A stretch of 64,000 nt of DNA from Porphyromonas sp. (GTDB lineage Bacteria; Bacteroidota; Bacteroidia; Bacteroidales; Porphyromonadaceae). The translations under genes and the position numbers were made by a program. The notes under the pieces were generated by a model that was not told where the DNA came from, did not search any database, and saw only the letters and a list, made by a program, of their open reading frames with translations. The stretch spans positions 1 through 64,000 of the forward strand of contig JALFBN010000002.1 in NCBI GenBank assembly GCA_022772085.1, given 5' to 3'. Below, one piece after another: positions 36,144 to 46,687 of the stretch; the stretch's first letter is position 1, and each line of letters starts with the position of its first letter.

Positions 36144-36188
36144 AATCTTCTCTTGGAATGCTTTTCAGTGTTTGAGGAGAAGATTTTT
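36144..36188 (+). terminator. Terminator of the SRP RNA-tRNA unit
   Basis: Nine-base perfect stem AATCTTCTC with GAGAAGATT, followed by T run, just upstream of uvrB. Confidence 0.8.
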
Positions 36189-36205
36189 GTATATAACCTT
36201 CTTCT

Positions 36206-38230
36206 ATGGATTTTGAACTGACGAGTCAATATAAACCGACAGGAGACCAACCAGAGGCTATTCGTAGCTTGGTAGATGGCCTTCGTAAGGGCATGCCGGC
36301 ACAAACCTTATTAGGAGTTACGGGATCTGGCAAGACTTTTACGATAGCTAACGTTGTAGCGCAAATAAGGCGACCTACGCTTATTATAAGCCACAATAAA
36401 ACATTGGCTGCTCAGTTGTATAGCGAGTTTAAGGCTTTCTTTCCCAATAATGCCGTAGAGTATTTCGTCTCCTATTACGACTACTACCAACCTGAGGCAT
36501 ATTTGGCAACGACAGATACCTATATCGAAAAAGATATGGCGATCAATGCCGAAATCGAAAAAATGCGTTTGCGTACTACTGCATCATTGCTATCGGGTCG
36601 ACGAGATGTACTTGTCGTATCCTCGGTATCATGTCTCTATGGTATGGCTGATCCTCGTGTCTTTTCGGATTGCATTATCCAGTTGAAGCAGGGTATGCTC
36701 TATCCTAGAGATCGCTTGATGCGAGATCTTTCTGCCAATTATTATGTCAATAATAAGGTCGACTTCTCCTCGGGGTGCTTTAGGGTGCAGGGGGATACAA
36801 TTGACATATTCCCTGCTGTCGAGGGATATGATGGAGTTGCCTATCGCATTGAGTTTTGGGATGACGAGATCGATTCTATTTTGGTGATCGACCCTCGGTC
36901 TGGATCTGTGCAGGGGGTATTGAGTGATTTATCTATTTATCCTGCAAATCTATTTGTTACAACTAAAGAACAGACAAAAAAAGCGATCCTCAAAATAAAA
37001 CAAGACTTGGCCCTTCGTGTGGATGAGCTAAAGCGACAGGAGCATACGTACGAGGCAACTCGTCTACAAGAGCGTGTGATGTACGATGTGGAGATGATGA
37101 GCGAAGTAGGCTATTGTTCGGGTATCGAAAACTACTCTCGTTATTTTGATGGTCGAGAGCCAGGCACGCGTCCTTTTTGTCTATTGGATTACTTTCCCGA
37201 TGATTTCTTGTTGGTCATTGATGAGAGCCATGTCTCTATTCCTCAGATTAGAGCCATGTATGGAGGCGATAAGGCACGTAAAACCTCGCTTGTCGATTAT
37301 GGCTTCCGTCTGCCAGCTGCTCTTGATAATCGCCCCCTTACTTTTGAGGAGTTTCGAGAGATGACTCCATCTACAATCTATGTTAGTGCTACACCTGCGG
37401 ATTACGAATTAGAGGAAAGTGAAGGAGTTATTGTTGAACAAATCATTCGCCCTACGGGCTTACCTGATCCCATTATAGAGGTACGCCCGACGGATAATCA
37501 AATAGACGATCTTATGGAGGAGATCCAACTCCGTAAGGAAAGGCATCAGCGTGTACTCGTGACTACCCTTACAAAGCGGATGGCTGAGGAGTTAAGCGAA
37601 TACTTACAACGAATGGGCATTGCTACGGCATATATCCATAGTGATGTTGATACATTAGAGCGCGTGCGCATTTTGGACGAATTGCGCAAAGGCGTTTTTG
37701 ATGTATTGGTTGGAGTCAATCTTCTTCGAGAGGGATTGGATCTGCCTGAGGTTTCATTAGTTGCAATTCTAGATGCCGATAAGGAGGGATTTTTGCGATC
37801 GCATCGCTCTTTAACCCAAACGGCCGGACGTGCTGCACGCCATGTTGAAGGAAGGGTGTTATTCTATGCTGATAAGATAACGGAGAGTATGCAACGAACC
37901 ATAGACGAGACAGCAGATCGGCGCGTACGTCAGTTGGCTTACAATAAGGTACACAACATAATCCCTCGTCAGGTGGTCAAGTTGGGAACGAGCCTTGTGT
38001 CGGGATCAAATCTACCTACCTCCTATATGGAAAAAGCTTATGTAGAACCATCTTTTCAGGAAGTTACCGACCCCGTTGTGGCTGGGTTAAGTGTCCCTCA
38101 GCTCGAAAAACTTTTAGAATCTACTCGAAAACAAATGTATGCTGCAGCTAAAAATCTTGATTTTGTAGAGGCTACTAGACTTCGGGATGAGGCCAATAGA
38201 CTGGAGGAGCAACTTCGGTCCCTCAAGTGA
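36206..38230 (+). CDS. uvrB: Excinuclease ABC subunit B
   Basis: 674-residue nucleotide-excision-repair helicase that loads on damage from UvrA and recruits UvrC. Walker A GVTGSGKTF (about 39-47), the beta-hairpin YYDYYQPEAYL that clamps DNA, DEAD-like box IDESHVS, helicase motif VI QTAGRAARH, and a C-terminal UVR domain (about 635-670) for UvrC contact. Normal length. Starts 18 bases after the tRNA terminator; dnaE follows. Confidence 0.98.
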   Translation: MDFELTSQYKPTGDQPEAIRSLVDGLRKGMPAQTLLGVTGSGKTFTIANVVAQIRRPTLIISHNKTLAAQLYSEFKAFFPNNAVEYFVSYYDYYQPEAYLATTDTYIEKDMAINAEIEKMRLRTTASLLSGRRDVLVVSSVSCLYGMADPRVFSDCIIQLKQGMLYPRDRLMRDLSANYYVNNKVDFSSGCFRVQGDTIDIFPAVEGYDGVAYRIEFWDDEIDSILVIDPRSGSVQGVLSDLSIYPANLFVTTKEQTKKAILKIKQDLALRVDELKRQEHTYEATRLQERVMYDVEMMSEVGYCSGIENYSRYFDGREPGTRPFCLLDYFPDDFLLVIDESHVSIPQIRAMYGGDKARKTSLVDYGFRLPAALDNRPLTFEEFREMTPSTIYVSATPADYELEESEGVIVEQIIRPTGLPDPIIEVRPTDNQIDDLMEEIQLRKERHQRVLVTTLTKRMAEELSEYLQRMGIATAYIHSDVDTLERVRILDELRKGVFDVLVGVNLLREGLDLPEVSLVAILDADKEGFLRSHRSLTQTAGRAARHVEGRVLFYADKITESMQRTIDETADRRVRQLAYNKVHNIIPRQVVKLGTSLVSGSNLPTSYMEKAYVEPSFQEVTDPVVAGLSVPQLEKLLESTRKQMYAAAKNLDFVEATRLRDEANRLEEQLRSLK

Positions 38231-38252
38231 TCGTGGTTGTTCCTCCTTTTTG

Positions 38253-38260
38253 TACATTTG
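38253..38260 (+). promoter_or_regulatory. -7 box of dnaE
   Basis: TACATTTG matches TAnnTTTG; leader of about 57 bases to the dnaE ATG. No good -33 element. Confidence 0.45.
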
Positions 38261-38323
38261 TACTGTATTTTGGATGGAACTAATGCCTGCAAGTTGCTTA
38301 TACCTCCTTAACGAAAATAGTAT

Positions 38324-41300
38324 ATGGAACCATTTGTACACCTACACGTTCACTCGCAATATTCTGTCCTCGACGGACAAGCTTCAGTATCTGCTTTGGT
38401 TAAGAAAGCAGTTAAAGATGGAATGAAGGGTATTGCCCTTACAGATCATGGAGTAATGTATGGGATTAAAAGCTTTTTTGATGAGTGTGCCAAGCAAAAT
38501 GGCAGTTCTTGGAAGGAGATTGCCTCCATTCGAAAGGAAGTCGTAGCTCTACAGACCAAAAAGACCCCATCCTCTCCAGAAGAGGAGATGCGCTATGAGC
38601 AACTAAAACAAGACCTGAAAAAGGTGGATTCGGAGCAAGTACTCGATTCTTTACCCCTTGAAATCAACACTCTACTTGTAAGTGCCGAAACGGAAGAAGA
38701 ACGAGAGCTGATCAATGAATTGAGTCGAAGGCTGGAAGAGGCTAAGAATAAACTCTTTAAACCGATTCTTGGATGTGAAGCATATTGTGCTCGTCGTACA
38801 CGATTTGATAAGGATAAGAATGTTCCGGATCCCTATAAACCCAAGCGCCCTTTAGATAGTAGTGGTTGGCACTTAATCCTACTGGCAAAAAATAAAACGG
38901 GTTACCTCAATCTCTGTAAGATGGTATCTGCTTCATTTGTGGAGGGAGAGTATTACCGTCCTCGTATCGACAAGGATTTACTGAAGCAGTATCACGAAGG
39001 GATAATTGTGCTGAGTGCTTGTCTCGGTGGAGAGGTTCCCCAGCACATTATGGCCGGATACCCGGAGCGAGCAGAGGAGACTGTACGTTGGTTTAAGGAG
39101 GTCTTTGGCGATGACTATTACCTAGAGGTACAACTGCACCAAACGGATGACCCCAATGCCAATAGAGAAACATACACGAAGCAACTTTCGGTCAATGAAG
39201 TAATTTATGATATCGCCGAAAGGGTAGGAGTGAAGGTTATTGCAACCAATGATGTCCATTTTGTTAATCAAGAGGATGCTGTGGCTCATGATCTCTTGAT
39301 TTGTGTTGGTACGACCAAAAGCCCCAACGACCCCAATCGAATGCGTTACTCCCGGCAGGAGTGGCTCAAAACGCAGGAGGAAATGAACGAAGTCTTTCGT
39401 GATCGTCCTGAGCTTTTGCGTAACTCTTTGGAGGTTTTGAATAAAGTTGAGTACTATTCTATTGAAAATCCGGCACTGATGCCAGACTTCCCCCTGCCCG
39501 ATGGTTTTAAAGACGAGAATGACTATCTCCGATATTTAAGTTACGAAGGAGCCAAAAAGCGATATGGGGATCCGATCCCTGATGAGGTGATAGAACGTTT
39601 GGATTTTGAGTTGGATACTATTAAATCCATGGGCTTCCCTGGATATTTCTTGATTGTACAAGATTTTATCCAAGCTGCTAGAGATATGGGGGTTTCTGTT
39701 GGACCGGGACGTGGATCTGCCGCAGGATCAACAGTCGCTTATTGTTTGAAAATAACCAACCTCGACCCTCTAAAATATGGATTGCTTTTCGAGCGGTTTT
39801 TGAATCCTGACCGTATTTCGCTTCCTGATATTGACATTGATTTTGATGATTTGGGGCGAGACAAAATCTTGGAATGGGTAACCGAAAAATATGGAGAGCG
39901 CAATGTTGCTCATATCATTACCTTTGGAGCGATGGCAACGAAGAGTGCTATTGCCGATATGGCGCGCTTGGAGGAAGTATCCATAGATAAGAAAAATCAA
40001 ATAACATCGCTTATCCCTCAAAAATTCTCCCCCGGAGATATAGATCGTCTGCATAGGATCCCCGGATATGAAAAGGATAAAGGAGATGTTTCTCTGGAGA
40101 AAGCTATTCTACTTCTTCCCGAGCTTAAGAAGTATCAAGTGGACAGTGATCCTCGAATCCGCAAGGTCCTCAAGTATGCACAGCAGTTGGAGGGGAACAT
40201 CCGTAATACGGGGGTGCATGCCTGTGGCGTCATTATATCCAAGTACGATATCAGTGATGTGGTACCTGTCTGTATGGTCACCGAAGAAAAAAGTAAAAAG
40301 GCTGACGGAAAAGCAAAGAAGATTCTTGTTACCCAATATGAAGGGAAGTTGATTGAGTCGACGGGGCTTATTAAGATGGACTTCTTGGGACTCAGAACGC
40401 TCAGTATCATACAAGAGTCCCTTGAAATTATAGAGCAGCGACATCACATTCGTCTCAATGTAGACGAACTTCCCTTGGATGATCCCAAAACGTTTGAACT
40501 CTTTAGTGAGGGAAAAACGGTAGCTGTATTCCAATTCGAATCGGCAGGTATGCAAAAGTATTTGAGGGAGCTACAACCAGATCGATTCGAACTTCTTATT
40601 GCCATGAATGCTCTTTATCGTCCGGGACCTATGGAGTATATCCCTCAGTATATTGCTCGGCGTCATGGGAGGGAGCAGATATCATACGATATTCCAGAGA
40701 CCAAAGTGTATTTGGAAGAAACCTATGGTATCACTGTTTACCAAGAGCAAGTCATGCTCCTCTCTCGCTTGTTAGCTGGATTTTCTCGAGGCGATAGCGA
40801 TAACCTTCGTAAAGCCATGGGAAAAAAGCAGATTGATAAAATGGCCGCTTTGAAGACACAATTCCTTGAAGGTGCGGTAGAGCGTGGACATGCTAAAGAG
40901 GTTCTTGAAAAAATTTGGGCCGATTGGGAGGCTTTTGCGAAGTATGCTTTCAATAAAAGTCATGCCGCTTGTTATAGTTTGGTTGCCTATCAAACGGCTT
41001 ACCTAAAAGCCCATTATCCGAGTGAGTTCATGGCAGGAAATCTTAGTTGTAACCTTAATGATGCTCCCGAAATATCCAAATTGATGCAGGAGTGTAAGGC
41101 TATGGGGATACAATTGCTCTCCCCTGACGTTAACGAATCCGTGAGTAAATTTAGCGTAAATAGTCATGGAGATATTCGTTTTGGACTCAGTGCCATCAAG
41201 GGAGTAAATAAGAATACGGTCGATGTGATCATTGAAGAACGTACGAAAAATGGACAGTTTGCTGATATTTTTGACTTTATGCGACGTATTCCTGGGCAGA

Positions 41301-42217
41301 TGATTAATAAGAAAACCATGGAGGCCTTTGTCCTTTCAGGAGCTTTTGATTGTATGGGTATTGCTCGAGAATCCTATTTTGCACCACCGATCAAGTCTAT
41401 CGGAACGCGAGATGATAATTTTATTTCGGTACTCTTGTCTTACGGTAAGATGGCTCAAAGTGAAACCTCTTCGCAATCTGCAACTCTTTTCGATGAAGTA
41501 GAGGACCAAGATACCTTATCAATTCCTAATCCTCTAGTTCCAGAGGCAGAGCCTTGGGGTGATTTGGAACGTTTGAACAAAGAGCGAGACCTCGTTGGGC
41601 TGTACATTAGCTCTAATCCTCTAGACCCCTATCGCTTGATTTTGGATAAGTATTGCAACGTAACACTGGACCTCTTGCACAAACCGGAAGATCATTTGAA
41701 TCGTAATTTGATTTTTGCAGGGGTAATCACTGAAGTTTCTGAAGGACTGACTAAGAAGAATAATCCGTATGCAAGAGTTACGCTGGAGGATCTCTCGGGA
41801 TCTTATTCATTCGCTCTTTTCGGAAAACAGTACCTCGAGTATAAATCGCTTCTTCAAATTGGTGTTTTTCTTTTGTGTAATGCCAGTGTAAAACCGTTAT
41901 CCTACAAGCCCGAGCAGTTGGAGGTGGCATTTTCAAAGATACAGCTCTTATCTGATGTTCTTGATACATTGATTAAAGAGGTTCGAATCCAGATCTATTA
42001 TGAACTCCTAGATCCAAATTTTATTTCAGATCTATCTAAAGAATTGAAAATGAGAGAGAACGAATCAAAAGATTCCTCTTGTAAACTAATTGTTTCTTTC
42101 CTCGATCTTAACGATAATCAGATTATGGATTATGTGATGACCGTCTCAACCTTTTCTCCGGGTACATGGCTGGTGAATCTCTTGGAGCGCTACGAGATCC
42201 CCTATTCCATAAAATGA
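38324..42217 (+). CDS. dnaE: DNA polymerase III alpha subunit
   Basis: 1297-residue replicative polymerase. PHP domain with HLHVHSQYS and TDHGVM; polymerase core with catalytic Asp triplet near PDIDIDFDD and motif RPGPMEYIPQY; helix-hairpin-helix region and a C-terminal OB domain (NPYARVTLEDLSGS). Longer than E. coli DnaE (1160), mainly because of an insertion of about 84 charged residues in the PHP domain (residues 60-143), which looks like a helical coiled coil. No internal stop or intein. trxA follows with its own promoter. Confidence 0.97.
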   Translation: MEPFVHLHVHSQYSVLDGQASVSALVKKAVKDGMKGIALTDHGVMYGIKSFFDECAKQNGSSWKEIASIRKEVVALQTKKTPSSPEEEMRYEQLKQDLKKVDSEQVLDSLPLEINTLLVSAETEEERELINELSRRLEEAKNKLFKPILGCEAYCARRTRFDKDKNVPDPYKPKRPLDSSGWHLILLAKNKTGYLNLCKMVSASFVEGEYYRPRIDKDLLKQYHEGIIVLSACLGGEVPQHIMAGYPERAEETVRWFKEVFGDDYYLEVQLHQTDDPNANRETYTKQLSVNEVIYDIAERVGVKVIATNDVHFVNQEDAVAHDLLICVGTTKSPNDPNRMRYSRQEWLKTQEEMNEVFRDRPELLRNSLEVLNKVEYYSIENPALMPDFPLPDGFKDENDYLRYLSYEGAKKRYGDPIPDEVIERLDFELDTIKSMGFPGYFLIVQDFIQAARDMGVSVGPGRGSAAGSTVAYCLKITNLDPLKYGLLFERFLNPDRISLPDIDIDFDDLGRDKILEWVTEKYGERNVAHIITFGAMATKSAIADMARLEEVSIDKKNQITSLIPQKFSPGDIDRLHRIPGYEKDKGDVSLEKAILLLPELKKYQVDSDPRIRKVLKYAQQLEGNIRNTGVHACGVIISKYDISDVVPVCMVTEEKSKKADGKAKKILVTQYEGKLIESTGLIKMDFLGLRTLSIIQESLEIIEQRHHIRLNVDELPLDDPKTFELFSEGKTVAVFQFESAGMQKYLRELQPDRFELLIAMNALYRPGPMEYIPQYIARRHGREQISYDIPETKVYLEETYGITVYQEQVMLLSRLLAGFSRGDSDNLRKAMGKKQIDKMAALKTQFLEGAVERGHAKEVLEKIWADWEAFAKYAFNKSHAACYSLVAYQTAYLKAHYPSEFMAGNLSCNLNDAPEISKLMQECKAMGIQLLSPDVNESVSKFSVNSHGDIRFGLSAIKGVNKNTVDVIIEERTKNGQFADIFDFMRRIPGQMINKKTMEAFVLSGAFDCMGIARESYFAPPIKSIGTRDDNFISVLLSYGKMAQSETSSQSATLFDEVEDQDTLSIPNPLVPEAEPWGDLERLNKERDLVGLYISSNPLDPYRLILDKYCNVTLDLLHKPEDHLNRNLIFAGVITEVSEGLTKKNNPYARVTLEDLSGSYSFALFGKQYLEYKSLLQIGVFLLCNASVKPLSYKPEQLEVAFSKIQLLSDVLDTLIKEVRIQIYYELLDPNFISDLSKELKMRENESKDSSCKLIVSFLDLNDNQIMDYVMTVSTFSPGTWLVNLLERYEIPYSIK

Positions 42218-42218
42218 T

Positions 42219-42226
42219 TATATTTG
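42219..42226 (+). promoter_or_regulatory. -7 box of trxA
   Basis: TATATTTG begins one base after the dnaE stop and matches TAnnTTTG; leader of about 28 bases. trxA is therefore likely to be transcribed independently of dnaE. Confidence 0.5.
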
Positions 42227-42259
42227 TAGTATAGAATAGAACTAAAAAACGAATTTACT

Positions 42260-42574
42260 ATGGCAATGCAGATAACTGATGCAAATTTTGAAGCTCTTCT
42301 CGCAGAGGGAAAACCAATGATCGTTGATTTTTGGGCAACTTGGTGTGGCCCTTGTCAGCTTGTCGGTCCGATGATTGATGAACTTGCAGACGAATATAAT
42401 GGACGAATTGTTGTGGGCAAGGTAGATGTTGATAGTAATCAGGACTTACCGGCTCAGTTTAGAGTCCGTAATATCCCAACTATCTTGTTTATCAAGAATG
42501 GGGAAGTACAAAACAAGTTGGTGGGTGCTCAGCAAAAGGCTACCCTCATTGCTGAGGCAGAGAAACTTCTCTAA
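42260..42574 (+). CDS. trxA: Thioredoxin
   Basis: 104-residue cytosolic disulfide reductase with the classic active site WCGPC (28-32), cis-Pro in NIPTI and the buried Asp in VDFWATW. Same fold limits and length as E. coli TrxA, without a signal peptide. Ends at the strong terminator 42680-42720. Confidence 0.98.
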   Translation: MAMQITDANFEALLAEGKPMIVDFWATWCGPCQLVGPMIDELADEYNGRIVVGKVDVDSNQDLPAQFRVRNIPTILFIKNGEVQNKLVGAQQKATLIAEAEKLL

Positions 42575-42916
42575 AAGAGGGCTTCTCAGAGTTAATGCTT
42601 TAGCATGTTGCGTTTGTCGAGACTAAGGGAGTAGGGGAGGATACTTTTAGATTCTCCACTACGGAAACAATAAAGCACTAAAGAGAGATCTCTATTTTTG
42701 AATAGAGATCTCTCTTTTTTCATTTTTGGGGTAACTTCTTTGAGGTGATTATCTATGGGTTCTTATTTTTTACTCTATTGTATATGATGAAAATCTCCTC
42801 CCTCAAATGTCCATAGAGAGACACTCGAGAAAGGAGATTCTTTTTACAACCTGAACTTCTCTTTTGGGAAAGTCCTCAATATGACTCTTTTCCCAAGAGG
42901 TGGTTATCTAAGGTGG
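42575..42916. other. 342-base region between convergent trxA and rplT
   Basis: Contains the trxA terminator (42680-42720), a second hairpin AATCTCCT/AGGAGATT (42792-42839) followed by T run, and an imperfect TTGGGAAAG/CTTTTCCCAA hairpin (about 42853-42901) that may end the rplT transcript. No gene seen. Confidence 0.6.
42680..42720. terminator. trxA terminator (bidirectional)
   Basis: Perfect 17-base stem (AAAGAGAGATCTCTATT with its complement) around a four-base loop, followed by T run; the strongest hairpin in the window. Confidence 0.9.
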
Positions 42917-43261
42917 TTACTTAACCTTTTCTACAACAGCTTTGAATGCCTCTGGGTTGTTCATAGCAAGGTCAGCTAGGACCTTACGGTTGATTTCGAT
43001 ACCTTTATCGTGGAGCGCACCCATAAGGCGAGAATAAGACATTCCCTCCATACGGGCAGCCGCATTGATACGTTGGATCCAGAGAGCTCTGAAGTTACGC
43101 TTTTTATTTTTACGATCGCGGTACGCATAGGTAAGACCCTTTTCCCAAGTATTCTTGGCAACGGTCCACACGTTACGACGTGCACCATAGTAACCACGGG
43201 TTAGTTTTAGTATTCTTTTGCGCTTAGCACGCGATGCTACATGATTTACTGATCTTGGCAT
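42917..43261 (-). CDS. rplT: 50S ribosomal protein L20
   Basis: 114-residue basic protein that binds 23S rRNA early in assembly. Family blocks [24 protein letters not shown] and RINAAAR are intact. Last gene of thrS-infC-rpmI-rplT. In E. coli L20 represses its own operon by binding mRNA; I found no clear copy of that pseudoknot here. Confidence 0.98.
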   Translation of the reverse strand: MPRSVNHVASRAKRKRILKLTRGYYGARRNVWTVAKNTWEKGLTYAYRDRKNKKRNFRALWIQRINAAARMEGMSYSRLMGALHDKGIEINRKVLADLAMNNPEAFKAVVEKVK

Positions 43262-43378
43262 AATAATTCATTTTTGATGGGCAGCGGTCTCTCAGGACTC
43301 TTTCTTTTTTGCATGCCCCTCGGTGAAAATTCTTTTCTTAAACTGAAATGCTACTCTAACTCTTCTTTAATTGCACGA

Positions 43379-43576
43379 TCAACGCATGATAAGCATTTCC
43401 TTTACGCTAGCCACGTTAGCTTTTTCCACTAGGCCACTGTAGGTGAGGTTACGCTTACGCTTCTTCGATTTTTTTGTTAGAATGTGACTTTTGAAAGCAT
43501 GCTTTCTTTTGATCTTTCCAGATCCGGTGATTGCAAAACGCTTCTTAGCACCAGATACAGTCTTCTGTTTAGGCAT
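43379..43576 (-). CDS. rpmI: 50S ribosomal protein L35
   Basis: 65-residue Lys-rich ribosomal protein: [38 protein letters not shown]. It lies between infC and rplT with gaps of 124 and 117 bases, wider than usual for this operon, which leaves room for control elements in the leaders. Confidence 0.98.
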   Translation of the reverse strand: MPKQKTVSGAKKRFAITGSGKIKRKHAFKSHILTKKSKKRKRNLTYSGLVEKANVASVKEMLIMR

Positions 43577-43700
43577 TTTCTTTTCTGATAATTATTAAGT
43601 GAAACTTACAATGTAGCTTTCTTCTCTTCCGTGAGGCACGCCTATGCCCTTTGGGTTGAGTTCCTCTATTTAGAGAGGGGGAGGAAAGCTAGGGTTAGTC

Positions 43701-44300
43701 TTAATCTTCCTCTTTTGTCAGTTTGTCAGCTGGCTGGGGTTTGTTGGGGGCTTTTTTTGAGTTGCCCTTCTTAGGAGCAAGCATCATAAACATACGCTTT
43801 CCCTCAAGGGATGGCATACTCTCTACTGTTGCGATGTCCTCCAATTCTGTTGCAAAGCGAAGAAGCAGTACCTCTCCTTGATCTTTGAATAGAATAGAGC
43901 GTCCACGGAAAAACACGTAAGCCTTTACCTTGGCACCTTCGCTGATGAAACCACGCGCGTGCTTTAGCTTGAAGTTAAAGTCGTGTTCGTCGGTCTGCGG
44001 ACCAAAGCGAATCTCTTTGATAACGACCTTTACAGAGTTATTTTTCTGCTCTTTGAGCTTTTTCTTCTTCTGATAGATGAACTTCTGATAATCAATAACA
44101 CGACAAACAGGAGGATTGGCTTCGGCTGCAATTTCGACGAGGTCTAGTCCGGCACGATCAGCGATACGCAAAGCCTCTTGCAGGGAATAGATGCCTTGAT
44201 TTACATTATCACCCGTAAGGCGCACTTCGCGAGCTACAATAGCTTCGTTTATGCGATGCTGCTCTTTATTATTGTTGTTACTTCTTTTGTTATCGTTCAC
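43701..44300 (-). CDS. infC: Translation initiation factor IF-3
   Basis: 199-residue factor that proofreads the start codon and keeps the 30S subunit free. N domain about 15-85 ([24 protein letters not shown]), linker of Lys-rich helix, C domain 95-175 ([16 protein letters not shown]), and a Lys/Pro tail. The start is GTG at 44298-44300: an in-frame TAG lies 12 bases upstream and no ATG or ATT lies between them. An AAGGA stands five to nine bases before it. A rare start is typical of infC because IF-3 represses its own non-AUG initiation. Confidence 0.95.
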   Translation of the reverse strand: MNDNKRSNNNNKEQHRINEAIVAREVRLTGDNVNQGIYSLQEALRIADRAGLDLVEIAAEANPPVCRVIDYQKFIYQKKKKLKEQKNNSVKVVIKEIRFGPQTDEHDFNFKLKHARGFISEGAKVKAYVFFRGRSILFKDQGEVLLLRFATELEDIATVESMPSLEGKRMFMMLAPKKGNSKKAPNKPQPADKLTKEED

Positions 44301-44419
44301 TATCCTTCTTTGCTAATGGGTACTTCGTTTTTTTCTCCTTTCCGGAGTTTTGCCTCTTTAGTCTCCCTCCTTAAAAGAGACCCTATGTTACTATCTCTTC
44401 TTAAATCAAATCTTTACTC

Positions 44420-44478
44420 AAAACAGCTCCTTGAAGAGTAGTGTCTGTCTAATTCTAGACCACTCTCCAAGGAGTTTT
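44420..44478 (-). terminator. Hairpin between thrS and infC (terminator or attenuator)
   Basis: Imperfect stem built from CTCCTTGAAGAGTAGT and ACTCTCCAAGGAG with flanking A/T runs (AAAAC, GTTTTG), placed 54 bases beyond the thrS stop and 120 bases before infC. It could end thrS transcripts or attenuate infC. The T tract is short. Confidence 0.5.
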
Positions 44479-44531
44479 GTGATGAACCCAGAGCCCGTTT
44501 TAAGGGGACATCACCGCATAATTTCCAACTC

Positions 44532-46499
44532 TTATCTGCCGGAGTGTTCGCGGTCGTATTTCCAAGCATTCATCTCATTATCCACCTCCTGGCAGATTTT
44601 CTCTGCAAAGGTAGACAATTTTATGGAACCCTGATCTCCCTCGCCTTGTTTTCTTACAGAAACCGTCTCATTTTCGGTCTCTTGCTCTCCTACGATGAGG
44701 AGATAGGGGATACGTTTGAGTTCGTTATCACGTATCTTGCGACCTATCTTTTCGTTTCTGTCGTCTACGGTGGCTGTAATGTCATGGTCGGCCAATACTT
44801 CGCGTACCTTGTAAGCATATTCGTTGAATCGTTCCCCAATGGGAAGTACAACGACTTGGTCGGGGGCTAGCCATAACGGGAAGCGTCCGGCTGTATGTTC
44901 GATGAGTACGGCAACAAAACGTTCCATGGATCCGAAGGGAGCTCGGTGGATCATTACGGGGCGGTGTTTCTGGTTATCTTCGCCCGTGTACTCAAGGTCA
45001 AATCGCTCGGGTAGGTTGTAATCTACCTGGATCGTTCCAAGTTGCCAACGACGTCCGATGGCATCTTTAACCATAAAGTCAAGTTTTGGACCATAGAAAG
45101 CGGCTTCGCCATATTCCACTACGGCAGGAAGTCCTTTTTCTTGACATGCCTCTACGATGGCTTGCTCCGCACGATCCCAATTTTCATCACTCCCGATATA
45201 TTTTTCGCGGTTTGTTTTATCGCGAAGAGAGATCTGTGCTTCAAAGTTCTCGAACTTGAGGGCTTTGAAGATGATGAAGATAATGTCCATCACCTTGAGG
45301 AATTCATCCTTAACCTGCTCAGGCATACAGAAGATGTGTGCATCGTCTTGCGTAAAGCCTCGCACTCGAGTAAGTCCGTGCAACTCACCACTTTGTTCGT
45401 AGCGATAGACCGTACCAAACTCAGCAAGACGAACGGGAAGATCCCTATAAGAGTGGGGCTTAATGCGATAAATCTCACAGTGGTGGGGACAGTTCATTGG
45501 TTTGAGCATAAACTCCTCTCCCTCCTGAGGCGTTGTGATGGGGCGGAATGAATCTGCTCCGTACTTGGCATAGTGCCCGGAGGTTTTGTAGAGTTCTATA
45601 TTTCCGATATGAGGAGTCATCACCTGCTGATACCCGAAGTTTTTTTGGATCTTTTTCAAGAAATCTTCGAGACGAAGGCGTAGGCGCGTACCTCTTGGGA
45701 GCCAAAGGGGAAGCCCTGCACCCACTGTTTGGGAGAATGCGAACAACTCCAGTTCTTTCCCTATCTTGCGGTGATCTCGCTTCTTAGCCTCTTCGAGTAC
45801 GGCGAGGTATTCATCAAGCATCTTCTTTTTGGGGAAGGTAATTCCATAGATGCGCGTAAGTTGCTTGCGTTTTTCATCTCCACGCCAGTAAGCACCGGCC
45901 ACACTCAGCAGTTTTACAGCCTTGATGTAGCCCGTGTGGGGGAGGTGAGGTCCACGACAGAGATCCGTAAAACTACCTTGTGAATAGGTCGTAATCGTAC
46001 CATCTTCGAGGTCGTTTATGAGTTCTATCTTGTAGGTCTGACCTGCATCGGCAAAGCGTTTGAGGGCATCCTCTTTGCTGATCGAGCAACGTGATAGAGG
46101 TTGCTTCTCTCGTGCAAACTCCAGCATCTTCTCTTCGATCTTCACGAGATCACTCTCCTTGAGTACTGTGTCTCCGGTATCTATGTCGTAATAAAATCCG
46201 TTTTCGATGGCGGGACCAATCCCGAATTGGGTTTGGGGATATAGGGCTTGGATGGCCTCTGCCATCAAGTGAGCGGAGGTGTGCCAGTAGGCATGTTTCC
46301 CCCCCTCATCTTCCCATTTGAGCAGTTTTACCTCGGCATCGTGCATGAGAGGCGTCGCAAGATCTACCACCTTGCCATCTACTTCTGCAGCGAGAACATC
46401 TTGAGCCAAACGAGTACTGATCTCCTCAGCGATCTGATAGGGAGTCGTTCCCTCTTGACATTCGCGTAGCGATCCGTCGGGTAATTTTATCTTGATCAT
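44532..46499 (-). CDS. thrS: Threonyl-tRNA synthetase
   Basis: 655-residue class II synthetase. TGS domain 1-62, editing domain about 65-230 with [10 protein letters not shown] (two zinc-type His) and the later Cys, catalytic core about 245-545 with motif 2 [26 protein letters not shown], zinc ligands NCPHHC, and an anticodon-binding domain 550-650. The promoter at 46539-46546 gives a leader of only about 33 bases, so control by a long T-box or operator leader is unlikely. A UGU tRNA-Thr substrate is at 36055-36128. Confidence 0.98.
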   Translation of the reverse strand: MIKIKLPDGSLRECQEGTTPYQIAEEISTRLAQDVLAAEVDGKVVDLATPLMHDAEVKLLKWEDEGGKHAYWHTSAHLMAEAIQALYPQTQFGIGPAIENGFYYDIDTGDTVLKESDLVKIEEKMLEFAREKQPLSRCSISKEDALKRFADAGQTYKIELINDLEDGTITTYSQGSFTDLCRGPHLPHTGYIKAVKLLSVAGAYWRGDEKRKQLTRIYGITFPKKKMLDEYLAVLEEAKKRDHRKIGKELELFAFSQTVGAGLPLWLPRGTRLRLRLEDFLKKIQKNFGYQQVMTPHIGNIELYKTSGHYAKYGADSFRPITTPQEGEEFMLKPMNCPHHCEIYRIKPHSYRDLPVRLAEFGTVYRYEQSGELHGLTRVRGFTQDDAHIFCMPEQVKDEFLKVMDIIFIIFKALKFENFEAQISLRDKTNREKYIGSDENWDRAEQAIVEACQEKGLPAVVEYGEAAFYGPKLDFMVKDAIGRRWQLGTIQVDYNLPERFDLEYTGEDNQKHRPVMIHRAPFGSMERFVAVLIEHTAGRFPLWLAPDQVVVLPIGERFNEYAYKVREVLADHDITATVDDRNEKIGRKIRDNELKRIPYLLIVGEQETENETVSVRKQGEGDQGSIKLSTFAEKICQEVDNEMNAWKYDREHSGR

Positions 46500-46538
46500 A
46501 ACGTTACTATCTTTCGTCTCTTCTTCCGTAGTTTACGG

Positions 46539-46546
46539 CAAAGTTA
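46539..46546 (-). promoter_or_regulatory. -7 box of thrS
   Basis: Minus strand TAACTTTG, a full TAnnTTTG match, 40 bases before the thrS ATG. Confidence 0.55.
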
Positions 46547-46614
46547 CAACATTATCCACAAATTCTATCTGGCCCTTCAGAGTGCTCCCACCGATCTGCC
46601 ATTGTATGTAATAC

Positions 46615-46655
46615 AAAAAGCGAGTCCGAGATAGGTTGGTATCCCGAACTCGCTC
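46615..46655 (-). terminator. Terminator of the LRR lipoprotein gene
   Basis: Stem GCGAGTCCG / CGAACTCGC with one mismatch and further ATA/TAT pairing; minus strand continues into a T run (46615-46619). 33 bases after the stop. Confidence 0.75.
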
Positions 46656-46687
46656 TGAGGAACGCCTCCTTAAAACTTAAAAGGAGC

